Shown: positions 5,878-11,623 of the stretch, piece after piece | How positions within the stretch are numbered: position 1 is the stretch's first letter | Layout: each line of letters opens with the position of its first letter | Assembly (NCBI GenBank): GCA_945637645.1 | Contig: CALZDK010000048.1 | Span: 1 to 11,623, forward strand | Direction: 5' to 3' | Source: an uncultured Prevotella sp. | GTDB taxonomy: Bacteria; Bacteroidota; Bacteroidia; Bacteroidales; Bacteroidaceae | DNA: 11,623 nt | Made by a program: the position numbers and the translations under genes | The notes under the pieces: generated by a model | What the model was told of the DNA's origin: nothing | The model's database searches: none | Seen by the model: the letters and a program-made list of their open reading frames with translations, nothing else

Positions 5878-6399
5878 TTACCAGCCAAACGCCTTCTCGC
5901 TCTCAAGCCACTTTCCCTGTGCCCTAAGCACCTGCTCAATGACATCGCGTCCGCAACCATGTCCTCCCGTGCGGTCGCTGGTGTAGATAGACAGTGACTT
6001 TATGTCGCTGCAGGCATCTTTCGGACACACAGGGCATCCCACACGCTGCATAATCTCGTAGTCGGGGATGTCGTCGCCCATATACATTATTTCCTCGTCG
6101 GTATATCCGTAGTTTGCAAGAAATTCCTTATAGACCTTCAGCTTAACGGCACACGCCATGAAAATGTCCTCAACACCTAAGTTCTCATATCGTTTGCGCA
6201 CGCTCTCCGTCTTTCCGCCTGTAAGAATCACTATGCGCAATCCCTGCTTCATGGCAAGTTGTATGGCATATCCGTCCTTAATGTTCACGGTGCGCATCGG
6301 CTCTCCGTTGGGGTGTAGCGTAATGGTTTCTGCGCTCAACACTCCGTCAACATCGAAGATTATTGCCTTTATCTTTGTCAAATCGTAGTTAATCATCAC
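5878..6399 (-). CDS. kdsC: KdsC-like HAD phosphatase (KDO-8-phosphate phosphatase)
   Basis: A HAD-superfamily phosphatase without a cap domain, most likely releasing phosphate from 3-deoxy-D-manno-octulosonate 8-phosphate, the step that yields free KDO for lipopolysaccharide. The 173-residue length matches single-domain tetrameric KdsC. Motif I is FDVDGVL with Asp16 (nucleophile) and Asp18; motif II is LTGG (Thr60); motif III is probably Lys86 in AVKLK; motif IV is MGDDIPD (Asp109, Asp110, Asp113). It begins with two adjacent ATG codons. The first overlaps the upstream gene's TGA as ATGA, implying translational coupling, so it is preferred. Its operon partners are a DUF2520 protein and Maf. 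KDO specificity rests on similarity; related enzymes act on other sugar-acid phosphates. Confidence 0.87.
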   Translation of the reverse strand: MMINYDLTKIKAIIFDVDGVLSAETITLHPNGEPMRTVNIKDGYAIQLAMKQGLRIVILTGGKTESVRKRYENLGVEDIFMACAVKLKVYKEFLANYGYTDEEIMYMGDDIPDYEIMQRVGCPVCPKDACSDIKSLSIYTSDRTGGHGCGRDVIEQVLRAQGKWLESEKAFGW

Positions 6400-7199
6400 T
6401 CTTGTCCTGTTGCTTTCTTATGAATACTATTGCTCATTGTCTCATATATCTCCTTCATTATGGGATTGTCTTCAAGCATGGCTGTCTGGCGGTCGATCAC
6501 GTTGCGGTCGTATCTCACTGCCGGTCCTGTCTGCGCATTGCGTGGATGCAGGCTGTGTACCTTTGCCAGTGTTTCGTCGAGCAAGGGCAGAAGCATGTCG
6601 AAAGTCATACCGTGGCTCTCCATGATGTCGGCGGCAAGCGCATAGCAATGGTTTACGAAGTTGCAACCGAAGACAGCGGCAAGATGAAGGTATTTGCGGT
6701 CGTGGCTCGATAGAACCGTTACTTTTTCCGAAATGCTGTCGGCAAGCGCCCTTATGGCTTTTTCAGCAGTGGCGTCGTTCCACTCGATGAAAACAGGTAT
6801 TTTGCTGAAATCTACTTCCCTGCTTTTTGTGAATGTCTGCATGGGATAGAGCACCCCGTAGTGCTGCACACTGTCGCGGAAAATGTCGATTCCAACGCTT
6901 CCCGCCGTGTGTAGAAACACTTTTGCCTCGCGTCCCTTGCCTGCCTCACTCACCACGTCTGCCAAGGCAGAGTCTTTTACGGAGAAGACATAAACGTCGG
7001 CTTTGTCGGTCAATTCGGCAATGTTTGCAGTATGAGCCGCGTTTAGTTCCTTCGCCAGTGTGGCAGCATTAGCCTCAGTGCGGCTGAACACCTGTAGCAC
7101 ATCGTGTCCTGCCGCAATGAAAGCCTTACCTATGTTTGTGGCGAGATTTCCTGCTCCTACAAGTGCTATCCTCATCGGTGGATTAGTATTTGTCGGCAT
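6396..7199 (-). CDS. Rossmann-fold / DUF2520 domain protein, probable NAD(P)-dependent dehydrogenase-like
   Basis: A 267-residue protein with an N-terminal nucleotide-binding Rossmann domain and a C-terminal helical DUF2520 domain. The dinucleotide motif GAGNLA is at residues 15-20, followed by FSR (38-40) at the end of strand 2, which often favours NADP. HLAAVFGCNFVNH near 172-184 and a mostly helical C-terminal part match DUF2520. The overall plan resembles ProC or F420-dependent NADP oxidoreductases, but the substrate is unknown. The ATG at 7197-7199 overlaps the nitroreductase end by 17 bp and has GGGAG 7 nt upstream. A second ATG at residue 9 (7175) would remove the overlap and give a canonical MRIALVGAGNLA start, but has no clear ribosome-binding site. 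The gene's stop overlaps the kdsC-like start. Confidence 0.85.
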   Translation of the reverse strand: MPTNTNPPMRIALVGAGNLATNIGKAFIAAGHDVLQVFSRTEANAATLAKELNAAHTANIAELTDKADVYVFSVKDSALADVVSEAGKGREAKVFLHTAGSVGIDIFRDSVQHYGVLYPMQTFTKSREVDFSKIPVFIEWNDATAEKAIRALADSISEKVTVLSSHDRKYLHLAAVFGCNFVNHCYALAADIMESHGMTFDMLLPLLDETLAKVHSLHPRNAQTGPAVRYDRNVIDRQTAMLEDNPIMKEIYETMSNSIHKKATGQE

Positions 7200-7710
7200 G
7201 CACGTTCTCCCATTTCAGGTTGTCCTCGTTTTGAGGCTTGCGCTGGTCGGCTTTGTGTCCGAAGGCAATGATGCAGAGTGTGTTGAGGTTTGAGGGAATG
7301 TCGAGCACTCCGCGTATCACCTCGTCGGCAGGTGTGCCGTCGGCAAGTCCTCTGCCTCTCATCTGCACCCAGCAAGACCCAAGTCCAAGTTCCTCTGCCT
7401 GATACTGCATTGAAATAGCGGCTATTGATCCGTCCTCAATCCAGCAGTCGTTCTGTTGCGGGTCGCCAAGGACTACTATGGCAAGCGGCGCACCTTTCAT
7501 GAATTGCGATCCGAGGTCTTTTGCGTCGGCGAGCTTGTCGATGTCCTGCTTGTCCTCAACCACCACGAACTGCCACGCTCTCTGGCTTTTCGACGTTGGC
7601 GACATGAGCGCAGCCCTAAGTATTGTCTGTACGTCCTCAGGGCTTATTTCCTCCTCTGTAAACTTTCTATGGCTTCTTCTTATTTGTGCCAAATCCTTGA
7701 AATTAGTCAT
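7183..7710 (-). CDS. Nitroreductase family protein (FMN-dependent)
   Basis: A 175-residue member of the nitroreductase family, FMN-binding NAD(P)H-dependent oxidoreductases that work as homodimers. The family's N-terminal FMN-phosphate motif is visible as RRSHRKF (11-17), followed by SPTSKSQRAWQFVV (about 37-50). The C-terminal half has the GLGSCWVQ segment that follows the family's usual helix contacting the flavin. It is at the short end of the family. The physiological substrate cannot be read from sequence; nitro-drug or quinone reduction is only a family capability. It is the first gene of the leftward operon that continues with DUF2520, kdsC and maf. The ATG at 7708-7710 follows an AAAAGA, with a -7 box about 40 bp upstream. 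Confidence 0.92.
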   Translation of the reverse strand: MTNFKDLAQIRRSHRKFTEEEISPEDVQTILRAALMSPTSKSQRAWQFVVVEDKQDIDKLADAKDLGSQFMKGAPLAIVVLGDPQQNDCWIEDGSIAAISMQYQAEELGLGSCWVQMRGRGLADGTPADEVIRGVLDIPSNLNTLCIIAFGHKADQRKPQNEDNLKWENVHADKY

Positions 7711-7750
7711 TCTTTTGTGTTTTTTTATGAATAAATGTTGTTTTCGGACA

Positions 7751-7758
7751 CAAAGGTA
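7751..7758 (-). promoter_or_regulatory. Promoter -7 element of the nitroreductase-DUF2520-kdsC-maf operon
   Basis: The minus strand reads TACCTTTG, matching TAnnTTTG. The leader would be about 35 nt. The -33 position 19-20 bp upstream is GC-rich and does not match TTTG, so only the -7 box supports this. It lies back to back with the promoter of the plus-strand transferase gene. Confidence 0.55.
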
Positions 7759-7789
7759 AGAATAATAGCCAAAAAAACGCGCGAAACCA

Positions 7790-7819
7790 TTGTTTTTTTT
7801 ATTTTATTTATTATTTTTG
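7790..7819 (+). promoter_or_regulatory. Promoter of the FemAB/GNAT-like gene
   Basis: A -33 TTG at 7790-7792 and a -7 TATTTTTG at 7812-7819 are separated by 19 bp. The expected transcript start is about 7824-7828, which coincides with the in-frame GTG at 7825. Confidence 0.65.
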
Positions 7820-7824
7820 CAGCA

Positions 7825-8802
7825 GTGAACGACATATCTATTATAATATGTACGGATAGTGAGGAATTGCCAGAGTTCCAGGCTTCGGATTTCTTCCATA
7901 GCAGTGAACTGTTCCGCATCTATAAAGACACACCTCGCCATAGGCCTGTCATGGTGGTGGCAAGATGTGCCGACGGCCGTGTTGCAGCACATCTTCTCGC
8001 CGTGATACGTCGTCGCTCGTGGCTCGTTCCTCCTTTCCTCTTGTGGCACTGCCGTATTGTGGGAGAAGGAGACTATACGGGATTTGAGGAGCACAGGGAC
8101 GAGCTGTTCAACCTGATGATGACAGAGTTGGTTAAATGGATGCCTGTCCACGTGGAGTATATTGAGCTTAGCAACTTCACAAGCAAGATGTTTGGCTACA
8201 AAACCCTGAGCGGACTCGGCTTTTTTGCCGTCAACTGGCTGAACATACACAACTCGCTGCACAGCAAGTCGCCGGAGGAAAGGATATCGGCAAAGCTGTT
8301 GGGGCGCATTAATGGGGCTATAGCGAAAGGCGTGGAGACACACGAGGTGAGGACGGAGGAAGAATTTGCCGATTTTGTCCATCTGCTCAAAGCCCACAAC
8401 TATTTCAAGCCAAAGAGATTCATTCCCGATGCCACATTCTTCCGTAAGGTGGTGGAGTCTGGGTGTGGCAAACTGCTCATCACCACCTACAACGATACCA
8501 CGATAGGCTGTTGCGCCTTTGCGGTGTCGAAAGGCAATGCCTATCTCTGGTATGCCGCATATCTGAGAAAAAGCTACTTGCGCCTTTATCCTGCCGAGGT
8601 TACGGTTTGGAATGCCATAAAGACAGCATACGAGGACGGATGTCAACACTTCTGCTTCCTCGACGTGGGACTACCATACAGGGCAAACAAATTGCGCGAC
8701 TTCATTCTTGGTTATGGGGGAAAGCCTGTCAGCGCTTTCCGTTGGTTCAGGTGCAGGTATAAGTGGCTTAACCGCATTTTAACACACGTTTGGAGCTTCT
8801 AA
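7825..8802 (+). CDS. FemAB/GNAT-like acyltransferase family protein
   Basis: A protein of about 325 residues that resembles a Bacteroidetes family annotated as GNAT or FemAB-like transferases, often next to cell-envelope genes; no substrate is established. Visible landmarks are FFHSSELF near the N terminus, an HNSLHSKSPEERIS segment in the middle, and in the C-terminal GNAT-like half NAYLWYAAYLRKSYLRLYPAE followed by FLDVGLPYRANKLRDFILGYGGKP. There is no signal peptide, so it is presumably cytosolic. The start is uncertain. The frame is open back to an ATG at 7735, but that stretch is the promoter, and its hydrophobic translation is probably spurious. GTG at 7825 is the best in-frame start and would be leaderless; TTG at 7867 is another option. 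The gene is followed after 36 bp by the TonB-dependent receptor. The family call is moderate. Confidence 0.75.
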   Translation: MNDISIIICTDSEELPEFQASDFFHSSELFRIYKDTPRHRPVMVVARCADGRVAAHLLAVIRRRSWLVPPFLLWHCRIVGEGDYTGFEEHRDELFNLMMTELVKWMPVHVEYIELSNFTSKMFGYKTLSGLGFFAVNWLNIHNSLHSKSPEERISAKLLGRINGAIAKGVETHEVRTEEEFADFVHLLKAHNYFKPKRFIPDATFFRKVVESGCGKLLITTYNDTTIGCCAFAVSKGNAYLWYAAYLRKSYLRLYPAEVTVWNAIKTAYEDGCQHFCFLDVGLPYRANKLRDFILGYGGKPVSAFRWFRCRYKWLNRILTHVWSF

Positions 8803-8825
8803 TCACAATAAAATGCGTTTTTTTT
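8773..8825 (+). terminator. Terminator-like hairpin overlapping the end of the transferase gene
   Basis: CGCATTTTA (8773-8781) pairs perfectly with TAAAATGCG (8809-8817) over 9 bp, with a 27-nt loop, and is followed directly by eight Ts (8818-8825). The left arm and the stop codon (8800-8802) lie inside the structure, so ribosomes finishing the transferase would prevent folding. It may be an attenuator before the receptor gene. The stem is AU-rich and the loop long, so termination efficiency could be low. Confidence 0.45.
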
Positions 8826-8838
8826 AGTTTAGAAGAAT

Positions 8839-11220
8839 ATGGAATCTACATTTAAGAGACATATAGTCACGACATTGGTGCTTCTTGTGTTGTCGTTGTC
8901 GGCAGTGGCACAGTCGTTCTCTCTGTCGGGTAGTGTCGTTGACAACGACGGAAACCCTATAGAGCTTGCCACGGTGGCTTGCGTCAGTCAGGCAAAAGTG
9001 ACGATGACAAACCTAAAGGGAAAGTTCAGCCTACAGCTGCAATCCGCTGACAGTGTGATAGTAAGATTTTCCATGGTTGGCTACAAGACAAGGCAGCGCA
9101 TTTTGAGAAACCCGCGTGGCAAACAGACTCTGAGAGTGGTGTTGAATCCAATGGAATCGCTCGACGAACTTGTTGTTACCGAACGCCGCCGACAGACTAC
9201 ACAGACAGAAAAACTCGACATAAAGGATGTCCGCAACTCTCCCTCGGCAACTGGAAATTCCGTGGAGGAACTGGTGCAGCAACAGGCAGGCGTGTCCTCC
9301 CACAATGAGATGTCGTCGCAGTATAATGTCCGCGGAGGCAGTTTCGATGAAAACGCCGTTTATATAAACAATGTTGAGGTTTATAGGCCTTTCCTCGTAA
9401 GAAGCGGACAGCAGGAAGGACTGAGCATCATAAACCCCGATATGGTCGGTAGCGTGGCTTTTTCCACAGGCGGATTTGAGGCAAAATACGGCGACAAGAT
9501 GTCGTCGGTGCTCGACATAACCTATCGTCAGCCGCAGAAAACAGAGGCGTCGGCTTCTGTTTCCTTGCTTGGGGCAAGCGCATACGTCGGAATAGGAGGC
9601 AAGCGTTTTTCCATGAGCCACGGATTACGCTACAAGACAAACAAATATCTGTTGGGCTCGCTCGACACGGAAGGAGAATACAAACCCGATTATCTCGACT
9701 ATCAGACCTTCATAAGCTATAGGCCCGACTCGCTCTGGAGTGTCGATTTCATCGGCAACATCTCCGACAACCACTACACTTTCCAACCATCCAACCGTGA
9801 GACATCGTTCGGCACACTTACCGATGTGAAGTCTTTCAAGGTCTATTTCGACGGACAGGAAAAAGACCTGTTCCGCACACTTTTCGGAGCACTCAACATT
9901 ACGAGGAGGTTTGGAAAGAACACAAGCGTGTCGCTCCTTGCCTCAGCCTTCTACACCAAGGAGCAGGAAACATACGACATACAGGGACAGTATTGGCTCG
10001 ACGACGTGAGTAACAACACCAACATTGGAGTCGGAACTTATATGGAGCACGGACGCAACTTCCTTACCGGACATGTGGAGAACCTCAAGCTCATAGCCCG
10101 CCACAAGACAAAACGCCACGACATGGAGGCTTCGTTGGCAATAAAATTTGAGAAAGTGAAGGAAAACTCCACCGAGTATGAGATGCGCGACTCAAGTGGC
10201 TACTCCATTCCCCATACCGCCGACCGACTCGACCTTATCTACTCACTCCGTTCGCAAAACGAGATTGACTCCCGTCGTATAGAGGGCTATCTCATGGACA
10301 CCTATAGGTTCGCTACGGACGGCGAGAAACAGTCGTTTTTCACGCTTAACTACGGTTTGCGTTTCAGCAATTGGTCGTTCAACGGAGAGACTACAGTGTC
10401 GCCGAGAGCATCGCTTGCCATTGTTCCAGGCTTCAACCACGATGTCACGTTTCGCCTTGCCACCGGCATTTACTACCAGACACCGTTCTACAAGGAACTC
10501 CGCGACACATCTACCGTAAATGGCAGAACAGTGGTCACACTTAACGAAAAGATAAAGAGCCAACAGTCAATACATTTCGTTGCGGCGTTCGACTATCGCT
10601 TCAAGATGCTTTCAAGGCAGTTTAAGTTCACCACCGAGGCATATTACAAGCGTTTCCACAACCTCATACCTTATAATATTAATAATGTGAAGGTTACTTA
10701 CTATGGAGAGAACCTGTGCGACGGCTATGCCGCAGGAATGGACTTCAAGCTCTACGGCGAGTTTGTGCCAGGCACCGACTCGTGGCTGACTTTCTCGCTC
10801 ATGAAGACCCGCCAGACACTCTACGGTGTGTCGCTGCCGCTTCCCACCGACCAACGCTATTCGCTGAACCTGCATTTTACCGACTATTTCCCTGGTACGG
10901 AACGCTGGCGCATGACACTTCGCTTAGCTTATGCCGACGGTTTGCCTTTTGGCCCTCCACACTCCGGAATAGAGCGTATGCAGTTTCGTGCACCCGCCTA
11001 CAAGCGAGCCGACATAGGTCTCAGCTATCTGCTTGCCAAAGGCAAGGAAAACGGAAGCTGGTACCGCAACCTATGGCTTGCTGCTGACTGTCTCAACCTC
11101 TTCGGCATTAGCAATGTCAACTCCTATTACTGGGTTACGGATGTCACCAACAACCAGTTTGCGGTGCCAAACTATCTTACCGGCCGCCGGTTTAATGTGC
11201 GTTTTACCATTGAAATGTAG
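8839..11220 (+). CDS. TonB-dependent outer-membrane receptor with N-terminal carboxypeptidase-regulatory domain
   Basis: An outer-membrane beta-barrel that would import a ligand too large for porins, powered by TonB-ExbB-ExbD. The 793 residues begin with a signal peptide: positive N terminus, leucine-rich core, and AVA-Q cleavage near residue 24. A CarboxypepD_reg-like domain (about 27-105) follows, then a TonB-box-like DELVVTE (109-115), the plug (about 130-230, with YNVRGGSFDEN at 162-172), and the barrel. The protein is shorter than SusC-type receptors (~1000 residues), and no SusD-like partner lies nearby, so it is not a standard polysaccharide-utilisation pair. The last residue is Met (RFTIEM) rather than the common aromatic. 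Ligand unknown. The start has AGAAG nearby. No good promoter lies in the 36-bp gap, so it is probably transcribed with the transferase gene. Confidence 0.9.
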   Translation: MESTFKRHIVTTLVLLVLSLSAVAQSFSLSGSVVDNDGNPIELATVACVSQAKVTMTNLKGKFSLQLQSADSVIVRFSMVGYKTRQRILRNPRGKQTLRVVLNPMESLDELVVTERRRQTTQTEKLDIKDVRNSPSATGNSVEELVQQQAGVSSHNEMSSQYNVRGGSFDENAVYINNVEVYRPFLVRSGQQEGLSIINPDMVGSVAFSTGGFEAKYGDKMSSVLDITYRQPQKTEASASVSLLGASAYVGIGGKRFSMSHGLRYKTNKYLLGSLDTEGEYKPDYLDYQTFISYRPDSLWSVDFIGNISDNHYTFQPSNRETSFGTLTDVKSFKVYFDGQEKDLFRTLFGALNITRRFGKNTSVSLLASAFYTKEQETYDIQGQYWLDDVSNNTNIGVGTYMEHGRNFLTGHVENLKLIARHKTKRHDMEASLAIKFEKVKENSTEYEMRDSSGYSIPHTADRLDLIYSLRSQNEIDSRRIEGYLMDTYRFATDGEKQSFFTLNYGLRFSNWSFNGETTVSPRASLAIVPGFNHDVTFRLATGIYYQTPFYKELRDTSTVNGRTVVTLNEKIKSQQSIHFVAAFDYRFKMLSRQFKFTTEAYYKRFHNLIPYNINNVKVTYYGENLCDGYAAGMDFKLYGEFVPGTDSWLTFSLMKTRQTLYGVSLPLPTDQRYSLNLHFTDYFPGTERWRMTLRLAYADGLPFGPPHSGIERMQFRAPAYKRADIGLSYLLAKGKENGSWYRNLWLAADCLNLFGISNVNSYYWVTDVTNNQFAVPNYLTGRRFNVRFTIEM

Positions 11221-11279
11221 CGAAAAGCAACAAAACTTGCACTAAAATGACTGTACTTAACAATATTTTCATTTCATTC

Positions 11280-11311
11280 TTTGTTGGTATTGATTAAAAT
11301 CATTAACTTTG
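11280..11311 (+). promoter_or_regulatory. Promoter of methylmalonyl-CoA epimerase gene
   Basis: A -33 TTTG at 11280-11283 and a -7 TAACTTTG at 11304-11311 are separated by 20 bp. The leader would be about 40 nt. A short inverted repeat, TGATT-AA-AATCA (11291-11302), sits in the spacer. No strong terminator for the receptor gene was seen in 11221-11279. Confidence 0.7.
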
Positions 11312-11356
11312 CACGGTCTTAGTAATGAAACATTATACAATTTAAATACATAAACT

Positions 11357-11623
11357 ATGAAGATTTCTCATATTGAGCACCTGGGCATAGCAGTCCAGAG
11401 CATTGAAGAGTCGCTCCCATACTTTGAGAACGTATTGGGACTGAAGTGTTACGCAGTGGAAGTAGTGGAAGACCAGAAGGTGAAGACTGCTTTCCTCAAG
11501 TGTGGCGAGGTTAAGCTTGAGCTTCTCGAGCCAACATCTCCTGAGAGCACCATACAGAAGTGGCTCGATAAGGGCAACCATGGTGTTCACCACATTGCTT
11601 TCTGTGTAGAGGACGGTGTTGCC
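11357..11623 (+). CDS. mce: Methylmalonyl-CoA epimerase, partial (5' end only)
   Basis: The first 89 codons of a vicinal-oxygen-chelate fold enzyme, open to the window edge with no stop. The enzyme interconverts (R)- and (S)-methylmalonyl-CoA, linking succinyl-CoA to propionyl-CoA in the propionate-forming branch of fermentation. The first metal ligand is expected at His8 (HIEHLGIAV); Glu55 in LELLEP sits where related enzymes have a metal-binding Gln or Glu, and GVHHIAF at 76-82 carries the next His. The full protein is usually about 135 residues, so roughly 45 are missing. The ATG at 11357 follows a good promoter. Neighbouring downstream genes, often the methylmalonyl-CoA decarboxylase subunits in this group, are outside the window. 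Confidence 0.9.
   Translation, partial: MKISHIEHLGIAVQSIEESLPYFENVLGLKCYAVEVVEDQKVKTAFLKCGEVKLELLEPTSPESTIQKWLDKGNHGVHHIAFCVEDGVA

Noticed and set aside
7778..7783. CGCGCG palindrome between the divergent promoters
   Set aside because: Six bases of alternating CG without flanking symmetry give no support for a binding site.
7735..7824. Hydrophobic N-terminal extension of the transferase, resembling a membrane anchor
   Set aside because: The stretch overlaps a well-formed promoter and a T-rich spacer, so its hydrophobicity follows from T-rich codons rather than from a real segment.
7804..8649. 281-codon minus-strand frame antisense to the transferase gene
   Set aside because: The plus-strand protein has conserved-looking motifs throughout and its own promoter. 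The antisense product looks like random shadow sequence.

Overview
The window looks like ordinary chromosome from a member of the Bacteroidales, most likely Prevotella or a close relative. The evidence is repeated promoters of the Bacteroidetes type (a -33 TTTG or TTG, about 19-20 bp, then TAnnTTTG), weak or absent Shine-Dalgarno sequences, a SusC-like TonB-dependent receptor with an N-terminal carboxypeptidase-regulatory domain, and the protein families present. No tRNA, rRNA, CRISPR array, insertion sequence, phage gene or obvious transferred island was seen. Gene content alone gives no sign of an undescribed multi-gene system.

Layout: (1) 1-713: a beta-carbonic anhydrase with its own promoter. 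A possible leftward promoter lies at the extreme left edge. (2) 741-1972, minus strand: a tight three-gene operon, DUF2461 protein, then YgbA-like Cys-rich protein, then DUF4250 protein. It converges on the carbonic anhydrase. (3) 2128-5038, plus strand: a SprT-like zinc metalloprotease and a secreted M3 peptidyl-dipeptidase, each with its own promoter. (4) 5039-5232: a 194-bp gap between converging genes. It holds a hairpin, a well-formed leftward promoter, an inverted repeat and a run of nine Gs, and may encode a small RNA. (5) 5233-7710, minus strand: a four-gene operon, nitroreductase, then Rossmann/DUF2520 protein, then KdsC-like HAD phosphatase, then Maf nucleotide pyrophosphatase. The first two junctions are overlaps. 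(6) 7790-11220, plus strand: a FemAB/GNAT-like transferase followed by the TonB-dependent receptor, with a terminator-like hairpin across the junction. (7) 11280-11623: promoter and first 89 codons of methylmalonyl-CoA epimerase, cut by the window edge.

Functional themes: KdsC makes KDO for lipopolysaccharide, Maf removes non-canonical nucleotides, the receptor and the secreted M3 peptidase suggest import and periplasmic peptide turnover, and the epimerase belongs to the succinate-propionate route typical of these bacteria. YgbA suggests that the left operon has a nitrosative-stress role.

The observations most worth a second look are non-coding: the promoter-hairpin pair at 5043-5158 (candidate ~80-nt RNA), the G9 tract, the terminator-like hairpin overlapping the end of the acyltransferase gene, and the acyltransferase start codon, which seems to lie at or within a few bases of the transcription start.
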